A DNA stretch of 64,000 bases from Acanthosoma haemorrhoidale (taxonomy: Eukaryota > Arthropoda > Insecta > Hemiptera > Acanthosomatidae), in assembly GCA_930367205.1 (NCBI GenBank), contig OV884009.1:34791841-34855840 (forward strand). The letters run 5' to 3'. Position 1 is the stretch's first letter. Every line of letters starts with the position of its first letter. Positions 43,050-54,404 of the stretch are shown in pieces. The notes below the pieces were generated by a model. That model was given only the letters and a program-made list of their open reading frames with translations, did not search any database and was not told the DNA's origin. The position numbers and the translations under genes are program-made.

Positions 43050-45249
43050 ATATATGTTATGTGGGATCGTTTGGAAGGGTGAAGGTGTACGTTCCGGGTA
43101 GAAGGGGTCGATGACAGATGGAACCCTTTTTCGGACGACGCTGACCCTACCAACGATATTCGACCGTGATGTACGTAGGTTATCTCTTGTGACTCTTCTT
43201 GATGTACGTTAAAACTGAAAACCACTTTAAAATAGGGGCTTTTCGCGTATAGAAATTCAGTTCCGATCCTTTCGCTTTTCTAAAAATATCTACCGTTTAG
43301 TCGGAGGACTGTATTTCACTAAGTGAAATTGGTAAGAGGGTTGAGGTATATATTTTCGATATGATGTATGCATATACATGTATGCCTTAATTCGAAATAT
43401 GGCCAATTTCGAAAGCAGTTTCTAGGTATTTAATACTAAATTTAATCTTTCTTGGTATACATGTAGGGAGCTGTGGAACCTCTTTAAAGTGGTACAGCAG
43501 TTGTGATGCAAATTGTTCGTAAGAAAGAAATGAGAGGCAAGAAATTGATAGTTTAATATTTCAGAACCAGCCCTGTTCAATGCACGAAAGTATAGACCAG
43601 ACCGACATTTTTTCATTAATCTGTTCTAGCAAATATAGTTATAAATCCTATACCATTATTTTATGCAGCCATTAGAACCATTAAACTGCTGCTAAAGTGT
43701 TTCTGACACTGTGGAAGGGGGTGAAATACCTTATCGTACCATCAAAGAGTTAACTCCGATCCCAATTAACCATTCTCAGGAAATAATTTCTACTCTAATC
43801 CCTCGGCAATTATAGGGAGGGGGGGCATTTTATGATATATTTCTTAATAACTGCACGGCCAGTGCGAGGATAAACTAAATTGCGCTCGTGTTCTATTGCC
43901 CGGATCGATGTAGTACAACATTGTATTAAGCACCACCGTTTATATATTATTTCGAAGGTAATTAAATGGGTTATTAGCTGTGCTGTTGCTGAGAGGAATG
44001 AGGGGATTATTACAGAAATAAATGGGAAAAGTTATTTTAAACATATAAAGCAACATGTTATTTATATATCCGCACATTGGGACAAAAAGACAAACTGTGA
44101 ACAAAAATCCAAAACTGATACACCACTTGCTAAACAGACGATCATAGCTAGTTATCTAACACAACACCTGAAGACATACACTTACCTTACCGTACGCCAG
44201 AATGACCCAACGCACAGACTTACGGATTCCACATGCACATACGAACATACGGCTCTGTACTTTAATTCCATCGAAAACTATACAACACCCAATCCTCACA
44301 TACATAGCGACTCAAAACTTACCTAACACACCACAGCTCCAGGTGAACTGGAGTAGGTACCTATTAATTTAAATAAACTTCCATCAACATAATACTTCAT
44401 ATGGTGAGGCACCGTATTATTATTCACTCACCGTCTCATTCATTGGGTTTATCATTTATTATATGTTTACTCTTGTGAATAAATGAGTATGACAATAAAG
44501 TGTTATGAAGTTATTGATATTAGTTATGATAAAAAAATATTAATTGAATTTATAATTTATTATTTAAAATCTCCGATTAGGTTTTTGACAACCAAACATA
44601 TGACCATGAAATAAATACCTAAAAATAAGATACATAATTTTTTAATTCTTTCACATTTTCAGTCAATTTTAAAATACGACAATTAAAGTGTAGGGATGTT
44701 TATATATGAGCGCAAAGAAACAACAATATTTATAAACATATTAGTTTACTCTGAATATCAAATAAGGACATAAAAATCAGGTAAAATAAAATGTGACAAA
44801 ACTAATTAATTTATTTATACGGGACAGACCCAGTTACATATAACACAATTAAGACATAAAATACTTATATTAGAATTAGGAATTAGTTTGGTTACTTTTA
44901 TTTATAATAAAATTAACAACTAAATTAATTGTGAATTCCAATTTTATCCAATCTGCAAGTATAATTTAATTTTAACATAATAATACTTTATAGTTTCACT
45001 CAAGTTATCTCATTTCTCAACAATAAATCGTTACTCAAAATTATTGTAATTTTATTTATTTCATCATTAATTTTATTTTTAGTACTATATACCGTACAAA
45101 TAGAGTAGCAGTCAATCAAATATACTCTAAAAAATAAATTTATTTAAATCCCGTTTAATAAAATTATTAGGATAATTCATTACATTTTTGTCAATAAGGT
45201 AAGTGGTGAGCGTGGTGGGGTAGTTGAAGCAGAAGTACAACTTCTATTC
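43050..45249. other. Unassigned DNA with a 148-codon frame
   Basis: The open frame 43880-44326 (148 codons, plus strand) is the longest outside transposons. It has no recognisable domain, no codon pattern that I can judge, and an irregular composition (many Thr/His/Ile). I regard it as probably fortuitous. 44400-45200 is strongly AT-rich. Confidence 0.3.
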
Positions 45250-45369
45250 GCATAGAACAGTGGTCGGCCCACCACGGCTCGCGAGCCGCATGCGCCTCTT
45301 CCACGAAATGTTTAGTGCAGGAACGGAACATTATTTATTAACTTTCCTTGTAAGAGACGAGTAAAAGTT

Positions 45370-45725
45370 TTGAAACGCAAGCCTTCAGAAAAGAGGCACA
45401 TTTTTAGAAATCTCAAATTGTCCTCAACTCTATCAATAGCAGTCAACGAGTCTTGTGACATAGATGACACAGCGCAAGTTTCTATTTTTGTGCGATTTAT
45501 CTCCACTACAGGTCCTAAAGAGGAACTTTTGGGATTATTGCCACTCAAAGGACAAACGTCTAATATCGACATTAGCTTTTTGAGAACAACACTGTTAAAT
45601 ATGAAGGAAGCTTTTCTCAGCAGGTTCAAAGACTTTAGAAACAGCAAAGCGACGGAATAAACCTTTTTTCCATATTGATATTGGCAGCTTTGAAATGAAG
45701 TTGCTGGATTTTGAGTTAAATCATC
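45370..45725 (+). pseudogene. hAT transposase, central part (before the LINE)
   Basis: LSIAVNESCDIDDTAQVSIF followed by VRFISTTGPKEELLGLLPL is the catalytic-Asp region of the GTF2IRD2/ZMYM/EPM2AIP1-like branch of hAT transposases (LALDEStDI-DTAQL-IFVR...EELL-L-PL). SRFKDFRNS stands much nearer to it than in full-length proteins, so a stretch in between has been deleted. The N-terminal BED zinc finger is also missing, because only about 100 bp lie between the terminus and this domain. A frameshift near 45655 leads into FEMKLLDFELN, where the family has a -EMELLDLQ- segment. The LINE begins directly after it. Confidence 0.8.
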
Positions 45726-45726
45726 T

Positions 45727-46095
45727 TTATTGTGCTAAAATTACAATCTGCCTTATTAGGCAATACGTAATTGTGATAAATGCTCTCATTCATACCATAT
45801 TTACAATCTGCATTCACTCGCTCATTCATACAGTATTTACAAACAGCCCAGAGGCCTCCCAAATCCACATGGTTGTCACCTCCCTCGCATGCGAAAGAGG
45901 AAGTGGAGTCTTAGGAAGTCCTCCGTCATCAACGTCATCGGATACTAGCCAGTGGAGACTGACGAAGAGCGAGAGAGCCTCATACGCTCAGGACATGATT
46001 GGAGAAACTGGCCATTGCCAGGACTCCCATTGTCACAATTTATAGCAGGTCACGAGGCCACTGCCGTTTCAGTACCCGAGGAGGATTACAAGGAT
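45727..46095 (-). mobile_element. LINE-A 3' end nested in the hAT transposase
   Basis: The plus strand starts TTTATTGTGCTAAAATTACA and carries the complete reversed 3' UTR, ending in the last RT codons (GTTTCAGTACCCGAGGAGGA). The minus-strand stem-loop is AATTAC-GTATTGCC-taata-AGGCAGATT-GTAATT, perfectly paired. No clean target duplication was found, so the right boundary is approximate. Confidence 0.85.
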
Positions 46096-46440
46096 GTGTT
46101 GATGGATTTAAAAAATAAAGAATCGTGGAGCTCACAATTCGAGCGTCTTTACGCCGATTTAGAGCTATTGGAGAAAAATAAATGTGAATTAAGTTTACAG
46201 TACAAGTGCTCTGCTTTGAAAGATCTGGAGAGGGAAGATATGTTGATTTTTAACACTTGGAATAGTATTCCTGGCTCCTATGATCAACTGAAGAAACTAG
46301 CTCCTGCTTCTTTCCTTATTTGGGTCTACATATTTATGGGAACAATCATTTTGAAGCATGAACTTTATCAAGTGTAAATTAAGAAATCGATGAGAACTTG
46401 GAATCGTGCCTAAAATCATAAACAACAACATACAAACCTG
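46096..46440 (+). pseudogene. hAT transposase, C-terminal part (after the LINE)
   Basis: After the LINE, the frame reads FERLYADLELLEK, CELSLQYKCSALKD and FNTWNSIPGSYDQLKKLA. It then needs a shift near 46300 to read FGSTYLWEQSF, NFIKCKLRNR and IVPKIIINNN-like residues before TGA at about 46438. This is the hAT C-terminal dimerisation region (FGSTYLCEQLFS-MN-IK...R--L). Stops interrupt it twice. It continues the domain order of 45370-45725, showing that the LINE split one gene. Confidence 0.8.
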
Positions 46441-46454
46441 ACTTACCCTTAGAA

Positions 46455-46854
46455 CAGTGATCGGCAAACCGCGGCTCATTGACTCCTTGGCTGCGGCTCT
46501 TCCACGATATGTTTAGTGCAGGCACGGAACATTATTTATCAACTTGCCTGTTCCAAGGAAATGCAACGCCATTGTTCACATTAGTGGAGTATTTGTAGTT
46601 TTTTTTTAAGGGTGCCTTTTATATTATATTTTTAAATAAATATTATCTTTATATAAGTATGATACCAAGTTTTATTTAATGTACCGTTAGTTAAACTAAG
46701 ACATATTCAGCAAAGTCAAGCTCGGGAGTGTACTTTCAATTCTAATTATTTCCACTAAAGCAAAGCTGAAGTTTAAATAAAATGGCTCTTTGATTAAACT
46801 TCAATTTTGTATCGTTTATTTGGCTCTTTTGGATGACGAGTTTGCCGACCACTG
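46455..46854 (+). mobile_element. 400-bp non-autonomous hAT copy (interpretation)
   Basis: CAGTGATCGGC at the left, GCCGACCACTG at the right, and GGCTCTT-type subterminal repeats. The 8-bp flanks CCTTAGAA (46447-46454) and ACTTAGGA (46855-46862) agree at 6 of 8 positions, as an aged hAT duplication might. It has no coding capacity. Confidence 0.55.
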
Positions 46855-46862
46855 ACTTAGGA

Positions 46863-49257
46863 GAACCTTATTTCTTCAGCCAGGCAAAGGTAAGTTTTCA
46901 TTTTCATTCCCAGTTAGTGACAAGATCAGGAATTTAATTAATCACTGTTACTGAACCGATACCGATGGTAATTTATCTCTATGGCGTCTGTCGCACTAGC
47001 AGCAGGTAGATTTGACCCCTAATTTGATGCATGAAAACATAAAATTAACATAACAAAAAAGAATATCAGTAACATAAATTTTATAAAACACAAAGCTGTT
47101 TAGGCTCAGATTAAACCACTTGAAATGAATGAATTTCAGTAAATTGTAAAAAGCCCTTTATTTGCTGAAATTAACATTCGCAAACGGTTCGCATGTGAGC
47201 TGAACAGCCATGATGAAGAGTGAATTATCATTAGAGACATTTAATTGTCTTTTAATGAGAGAATTATGACCCCTGTACTGGGTGTGCCCAAAATAATCTT
47301 ATTTTAAGTGATATGCCACTTTTAATTTGGAAGATAAATACAGGAATCTGATAGTTAGTATACATAATGAGATATCTACAGTAAGGCAACGATAATCCAA
47401 TTCTGGAAACTCTATTCTGTTATCAACTTTTAGTTAACATGTCCGGTTAGTGTGGCACACTAAAAATAATTACAATCCAAATAACCCATTTCATGCCACT
47501 AAAATCCCTCTCAATATTATTGGTCATTATATATGTTTTGCTTAAAAACTTAATAGTGTGATTTTAATTGACGATAATTAAAGAAAAGCGCCGAACCACT
47601 TTCCGAGACCCGAAAACGGTAGCGTTGGTTTTGCACTCAGGTAGCAGTTATTGAAACTCCTACACAACTCATCAACAAGCATCAATCAATTATCACATCT
47701 CTTTTCCCACTACCAACCAGAAGTTAGATTGATGATACAATATAATTGTAATATAAGGATAATATAATAGTAATAACTATATTAATAAAAAAACAACATG
47801 CAACATGCAATCTTTCTTCTTCAAACTCTGAAGTTCAAGTGTGTTCATAAAGTAGCAATAAAAAAAAAAAATAAACAAAAAAATGAAATCGTATTAATTT
47901 AACTTAATTTAAATTCATAAAAACAATATAAATCGATTCTGGCAAAAATTAAAAAACGATTCTTTGTAATTTACTAAAAATTTAGCTTTATATTAAAATA
48001 GAGATTATCACTAAAATTTATATTTTATACTTTACATATTCAATTTAACATGATTTTATTTAATGAAACGTTGGAAAAAATGTATAATCATATAAAAAAT
48101 TGTTTAGGCCAATAATTTTATAATATTCTTGTTAATTAAGAAATCAAGAATCAATGATAGGTCAATTTTTTAACAGACAATCGTCTTTCAACAATTCCAA
48201 CAAGCTGATTCTGTTTTACCAATATTATAAGATTTCTGAAATCACATCCATTATAAAATTTATGGTCTAATTTTTTTTTTTATGGAAAAAATAAAATTCT
48301 TTTTTTTAATGTCAGGCGGTTTTCAATAGATTTTTTTTGTCTTTATCGATATTTTTGCTACTTATATTTTTATACTCGACCTCCAGAAATAATTCCTCAT
48401 CCAATATAACTACTTGAGATTTTTCACAATTGATTAATAAGTATATAAGAAACACAGAAGTGTTGTCTGGAAAGTATCTTTTCATAATGCTTCTTCGCTT
48501 TATACCTTATTTATTTGGTTTGTATATAAATGATTTAATGATAAATATGATTTAGTTTATGATTGATTTAAAAATTTCAGTTGGTAAAAATTAAGAATAA
48601 TCATAATGACAATAAAGCTTTGAACTTTATCTCAAGTACTGAAATTAATAATGAAATTGATAAGACAATAAACTAGTAATAGCCAGTTAGACTGGGTGGT
48701 TCTACTTATTATCCTGATAGTGAAACCGCCCTTTACTCAAAGTATGGGGTGATTCCCATTATGGGTATATTATATACAACACTAATCTTATCTTCCAATA
48801 AGTATTTTTTATTTAACAATATAAAAAAGTATTGTATTTGATTTTGAAATTAATAAAATCCATAATTCATATCCAATTAAATGAACTAAGCTTTTTTGTG
48901 ATATTCAAGCAAAAACAGCAAAAAACTTACTAAGATGAACCAAATTCAATAAAATTAACTGATAACAATTAACACCCTAAAAAACTAAATAAATACAAAT
49001 TATATACCGTTTATCTGTCTGCATTGTTTACGTTTCCCAGTGCTAGATATTTTAATCCAGCGTAATCCATGCTTGAACCACAGCTTAATTACCTCCAGTG
49101 ATTCCTTAAATGGGTCATAAGGTCTTTCAGAGAAAAATTACCAACATTCCACTCAAGAAAAAATTGCCAAACTCAAAAATTTTCTAAAACAAGAAAGATC
49201 ATTATAAGGGTCAAAATGTATTTGTTAATAATATGCTATATTGCAGGATGTAAAAGT
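46863..49257. other. Unassigned, strongly AT-rich DNA
   Basis: Long A/T-rich stretches, particularly 47740-49010. I see no gene or assignable repeat. Confidence 0.5.
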
Positions 49258-49270
49258 AGATAATAATTTA
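49258..49270 (+). repeat. Target duplication of LINE-A, left
   Basis: AGATAATAATTTA, identical to 49923-49935. Confidence 0.93.
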
Positions 49271-49922
49271 TTAAGATAAAATTACAATCTGCCTTTTATT
49301 AGGCAATGAGTAATTGAGATAAATGTTATCATTCATACCATATTTACAATTCATCATTCACTCGCTCATTCATACAATATTTACAAACAGCCCAGAGGCC
49401 CCCTAAGTCCACAAGGTTGTCACCTCCCTCGCATGCGAAGGAGGAAGCGGAGTCTTGGGGAGTCCCCCACGCTCCTACGTCAGCCGCGTCACTGGATAAG
49501 AGCCAGCGGAGGCTTAACAAGAGCGCGAGAGCCACATACGCTAAGGACATGATTGGAGAAACTGGCCATTGCCAGGACTCCTACTATCACTTAGTTATAG
49601 CTGGTCACGAGGCCACTGCCGTTTTAATCTCCGAAGAGGATTATAGGGGTTAGTGGTGCAGTGCAATGACTGTGCTAGGGAATTAGGGTGGTTGGATAGG
49701 TTACTATGGAATTTTATGAACTTGGAAGGGATGAGTTCAAGAATATAGGGTATATTCAGATCATTGTGAAGGGTTTTGTTGCTGACGTAATAAGGGGCAT
49801 TTACTATTTTTCTTAGGACTTTTGATTGAAAGGATTGGATGCGCTTGATGTGCGACTTTTTTGCTGTCCCCCATAGCTCTATTCCGTATGTCCAGATAGG
49901 CTTAAGTATAACCTTGTAAATA
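49271..49922 (-). mobile_element. Best-preserved LINE-A copy, 652 bp, with 13-bp target duplication
   Basis: The minus strand holds an open 108-codon end of the reverse transcriptase (49921-49595), the full 3' UTR of about 320 bp, and a perfectly pairing terminal stem-loop (AATTAC-TCATTGCC-taataaaa-GGCAGATT-GTAATT). It then ends TTTTATCTTAA with no poly(A). The 13-bp flanks are identical. It is 5'-truncated by target-primed reverse transcription as usual, and its lack of stops and its perfect duplication make it one of the youngest LINE-A copies here. Confidence 0.95.
49595..49921 (-). pseudogene. Jockey-clade reverse-transcriptase C-terminus, open frame
   Basis: In order: IYKVILKPIWTYGIELWGTA, SHIKRIQSFQSKVLRKIVNA, YYVSNKTLHNDLNIPYILEL, SKFIKFHSNLSNHPNSLAQS, then LHCTTNPY, RRLKRQWPRDQL and TAA at 49597-49595. 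This is the thumb and C-terminal extension of a Jockey ORF2 protein. The palm with the YADD motif is not included, so no enzyme activity is possible. It has no start codon of its own. Confidence 0.9.
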
Positions 49923-49935
49923 AGATAATAATTTA
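49923..49935 (+). repeat. Target duplication of LINE-A, right
   Basis: AGATAATAATTTA, identical to 49258-49270, followed by an A run. Confidence 0.93.
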
Positions 49936-52490
49936 AAAAAAAAAAAAAAAAATTAAGTATAATATCGTTCTGAAGAAATTATTTTTACTTATTGTGATAA
50001 TACCGAGGTTTTTTTTTTTTTCTGACTGTGTAGATGCTGCCTAATGATTGACTAACGGAATCCGAAACGTTGAGACAAAAATAGTGAATATATTAAACAT
50101 TTCTACAGGACACAATTTTTTTAAAATTATTATGTATTTATTTTATATTACTTGAGCAACGCATAACCCCATTATGTGAAAAAGATTTTAAAATGATTAA
50201 AAATTTAAATTAAATATCATAATTTAATAATAAAACATACAAGTTTATCAAGTCACTTCTATGACAAGGGGCAAAGGTTGGTAGTATAGAATTTCAACCA
50301 ATTGGACCTCTCGTAAGGGTAAACCAAGCAGCAGAATCATTTTTCCCCAATCAGGAGAGGTTTACTGAAGGGAATTGTCAAACAAAAGTAACATAAGTAC
50401 TTTCTGGTTCATTTAATATCAAATAATATGTCTTACTAACAGTTTCGCCTTGCACTACACTTTTAATACCATCTATTATACACCAAATAAAAGTAAACCA
50501 CTAAATAGAATGAAAATAGTGAAATGAAGTAAAAAAAAAAAAAATGTCACATACATACATGTCAGTTCCAGTATCTATCGATTCTCACCTGGGAGAACTA
50601 GCGTTTATTTAGTGGTGGTTCCATGGAATAAATTCATAATGCCCACAAATGGGTGCCACTGGTTAGCAACCTGTAGGTAGCTTCCTCTTCTACTGTAATT
50701 TGGAATAGATAAAAGCGAAGAGGCTTGTCGGAAGAAGGGTACGCCTAGTCACTAATAACTTGGTGTGTGAGTTCCCTCTTAATTTGTTGGGATTCTCAAT
50801 GATTATCTTTTGCCTCGGCGTATAGTGATTAGGTTATCAACATTTAACAGAAGACCACAGCACTGGAACGTTCGAGGAGGTTTACTGCTCCTCAAACGTC
50901 CATGTGTCAATTCCTTTCATGTGTCACATACACAGTTCTGGTTTGGAGAACATTAAGTACACGCCCTTTGAGCTTTAGTGATAATTACATTTTACTTCAC
51001 TCTTCACCATGTGAAGTGTGTTTTCAATTATATGAAGTTTTTTCCACAATTTCTCAATATTGTATAAATAAAGTGATTCCAGTCATTCATAAGAAACATT
51101 TATTTGAATTTGTCATCTGAAGTCGCTGTTTTATGAGAGAAGGTTAGAAACATTTTTCTAGTCAACCACGACCAGACCCAGGTCTCAGACAGTCAGAAGT
51201 TAGCATTATCTTATTCCTTTCTGACCCATTCCGGATTTTTCAAATTTTGAAAAACGTTGCCGCACCGTTTCTTTCGAAGACGAATATACACTTTGACCAA
51301 AGGGTCTAATTATTTTTTATGGGATTAATATTATTTCGCCGTCATCAGGTGACTCTCTAAACTTGAAAATCAAAAGTATAAAATTTGAGAGTTTTATAAA
51401 TTGAGAAGCACCATGTTAGTCATTAAAAGTTACACCTGCTTATTGTAGAACTTCCAATGGGACCTTCAACTTGGCATGGCTGGTTTCAATTGCAATAGTG
51501 ATTCAAATCTAATTTGTAAGACCGGTCTGAGAGTCCTCACTCAGGACCACTTGAAGGAACATTTCCTTGACTCAACACTTAAAATATTATCTACAATATG
51601 GAGTATGATAAATATACAAACACTGTTCTTATTATTACAAAGGCATGTCTGATGCTAAGGCTTTTATGTCGTATAAAGTTGTTGACATATTTAATAACTG
51701 TTCAAGAACGCTACAAAATGGCGTTAAAATAATTAATTTTAATAATTCATTGATATTTTTTTGATAGTATATCGCTATTTTATCTTGTAGTATTGATGTT
51801 TTTGGTGGAAGATGTCATTTTCTTAATGTTTAACGTTTTGTAAAACATTGGTATTTTCGTGGTAAAGTAAATACAATTTTGGGAGCATCCAGTAGAAATC
51901 GCTTTTTGGTTTATATATATTTTGAAATACATGAATGATTTTAAATAAAGCTACTAATCCATGTATCGACAAGTATTTTACTGATGACGACGTGCACTGT
52001 ACGTTAAAAGTTTCGATCGATAGATGAACAAGTTTCAACTGGACTGGGAAATTTGGTACAGTATGGTTTGAGGGCGCTTAGTGCCAATGAAATGCTGTGG
52101 CTACTGTGGCTAAGCGGTCAGTGTCGCTTGTGTGCTAGGCGGGTTAGTATCTTAGTATCACAATTCTCCCGTTATCAATTCTGTTTAGCATAGGTCAGTT
52201 TTTCATAGCTGGCAGTGCGTTTATGACACTGGCTAATTGCTCCATTGCACATAACTAGTCGTAACTTAACACTAAAGCTCCTTTGGGATAATTTCAATTT
52301 CAAGCTGCATAGTTGTTACGATTTTTTAAGTCAAAACATAAAATTTATTATTCAATTATATCCTTCCACAACTGGCACTAATCATATAATATGTAGCATT
52401 TACCTCAGTTAATAACTTTATATAAAAAAATAATCACCTTTTTATAAATTATTATTTTTTTTTCTTTTTTGTAATTATTTATTTTATAAA
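49936..52490. other. Unassigned DNA
   Basis: A-runs at 49932-49951, then AT-rich DNA to 50540. 50560-51600 is more complex but without recognisable domains (a 72-codon frame at 50902-51120). No repeat partner found in the window. Confidence 0.4.
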
Positions 52491-52491
52491 A

Positions 52492-52545
52492 TTACAATCT
52501 GCCCTAAAAGAGCAATTAGATAATTGTGATAAATTGTCCGACTCC
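52492..52545 (-). mobile_element. LINE-A stem-loop fragment, reverse
   Basis: The plus strand shows AAAATTACAATCTGCCCTAA, then GAGCAATTAGATAATTGTG and ATAAATTG. This is the LINE-A terminal block with a slightly altered loop and outer stem. Confidence 0.65.
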
Positions 52546-53279
52546 TAATTCATTTATTAAAGTTTGAAAGCATTCAAACTGAAATTATTGGGTATCTGCT
52601 GTAAGTACCATATCATCTGTATACATCATAGCCAGAACTAAAACTTGATCCATATTCCAAAACCTGATGTCCTAAGATATCTCCTATTACAGATCTTCCA
52701 AATTTTGTCCACGAGTACAATAAATAGAGGATAATTGGTTAACATACGAACTCGAACTGTTTTCTCGCAATACCCTCGAGGCCGATTTAAACGAGCTACA
52801 AATGATTCTCTTAATGAATAATGGTTCATGAATTTTCTATTGCCATGCTTATCTATGACCATGCTTATCTATGGCTACCATAACCGAAGTCCCAGACAAC
52901 TCTTCTTGCGGTTGTCTACTTGATCTAAGCCCAGTCTAGGATCATGATTAACCTATTCTCCAAGTTTTTCTGATGTATATTCTATCGAGGATAGACAACA
53001 TTTTTGTTGTAATGTTGCTGTGAGTTTAATTTATATTTATTTAGAACTCGTGATGAAGAATGTTCCTGTCTAAGTGAGTACACTTTCAACCAATGAATAA
53101 ACACCGCTTAGACAGGAAATGCACCGACTGTGATGCCCCCTGCGTTAGCAGGATCCTAAATATCACTGACAGAAATCCAGCCTCAGGTGAATCAGTCCCG
53201 ATCGTTCATTGAGTTAACGGTTTGATCGATTTATCCCAAGAATGCTTGGCTTCACATAAAGAAAAGAAGTGAACATTGG
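52546..53279. other. Unassigned DNA
   Basis: No gene or repeat recognised. Confidence 0.45.
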
Positions 53280-54404
53280 AACATAGGCCCACACTGGAAA
53301 CTCCTGTACCACTGGAATTAAATGTAGGTGGTCGTGCTGGCCCGAGCGTTTGCTTAGGTATCTTCCTAAGACCTACTGTACTCCAGGTTTCAAGTCCTGC
53401 CAAATTACGAATGTGTACTAAGCAATAAACAAACCTATGGAATATCTAAGACCTAACGGGACCTAGAAGGCCTCGGCTATCTTGACCTGTATCGGGCCAT
53501 ACAATAGAATTAAAGGACAGAACAAGTGTAAAGGTCAATTTCGAACCAAGGGCTCTCTGTTGGCAAGAAATATCAATACGTGTAATGTAACCACCTCTCA
53601 ACGACACCAAACGCTCCCTAGCACAAAGATGGTATATTAAGTTGCGGCAGTGCCGAACTCACTAAATACTTTTAAATATACTATCCACCTAAATACACAA
53701 TACATAACTTAGGTGAGCACACATTAGTAAGCTAGCACATTGTCAAAATGATCATCATTTCAATACACAGTGTTAATAATTATGGACATCAGAAACATGG
53801 TCCAATCCTCTCACATTCATTGTATACCTGTCAAGCTTTTCCCGATGTAAACCAGTTTTGCCATGTGAACATGTGTCTGCTAGTGTTATATTGCCTTAAA
53901 CCCTAAAGAAACATAAGTAACATTGAACCCTATCATCTGTACTTCAGGTAAAATCAAACAGGCCTATTTAAACTCTGTATATCGCTGATATACTGTGCTA
54001 TAGTTGAGATAGCCCATAGCTGTCACTCTAACCGCCTTACCCAGTCACCCTACCTATAATGCCTTTACTGTAAACTATACTATTATTGAAAGTTGATTTT
54101 ATTAATCGTTAATTGTTGCGAGATTGTTAATTGTTGAAATGGGCCAGAAACAACAAATCGAACAGTATCAACCCTGAGCGAGACCATTTATGTGATGCAT
54201 CACACTTACCTTGATTCATTGAATATCAAATAGCTTCACATGAGTTTATCTCGGAAGGTACCTGAGATAAACTTCGTCACGGTTAATTCATGGTCTTTGA
54301 GGGTTATAGTTTTCCTGTCTAGCATTCGATTTTATTTATCTTTTTTTTTTTGTTATTTAGGACCATCGCCCTATAAAAATGTATCTGGCTAACATTACTT
54401 GTCG
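53280..54404 (+). repeat. Family P repeat, longest uninterrupted copy
   Basis: Colinear with the two halves around the gypsy element and with the reverse copy at 6040-6790. Shared blocks include GGCCCGAGCGTTTG, TTCCTAAGACCTACTG, ACTAAGCAATAAACAAACC, TGTACTTCAGGTAAAATCAA, TACTGTAAACTATACTATTA, GAAACAACAAATCGAACAG, GAGCGAGACCATTTATGTG and TTTAGGACCATCGCCCTATA. No protein domain seen. It abuts an FFARS-type LINE on its right. Confidence 0.6.

Larger units (their letters stand above)
45258..46854 (+). mobile_element. hAT element complex with nested LINE
   Basis: CAGTGGTCGGC at 45258-45268 and GCCGACCACTG at 46844-46854 are exact terminal inverted repeats of the hAT type. Between them lie a broken hAT transposase, a LINE-A insertion (45727-46095) and a second internal copy of the left terminus, CAGTGATCGGC, at 46455-46465. 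The first 90 bp after each left terminus are homologous (TCTTCCACGAAATGTTTAG, GTGCAGGAACGGAACATTAT). Either one element duplicated its left end, or a 400-bp non-autonomous copy inserted just behind the transposase gene. Confidence 0.75.

Noticed and set aside
43880..44326. 148-codon open frame as a host gene
   Set aside because: No recognisable domain, no splice or promoter context, irregular composition; fits chance in AT-rich DNA.
45695..46045. 116-codon frame in the hAT region as a gene
   Set aside because: It reads through the reversed LINE-A 3' UTR.
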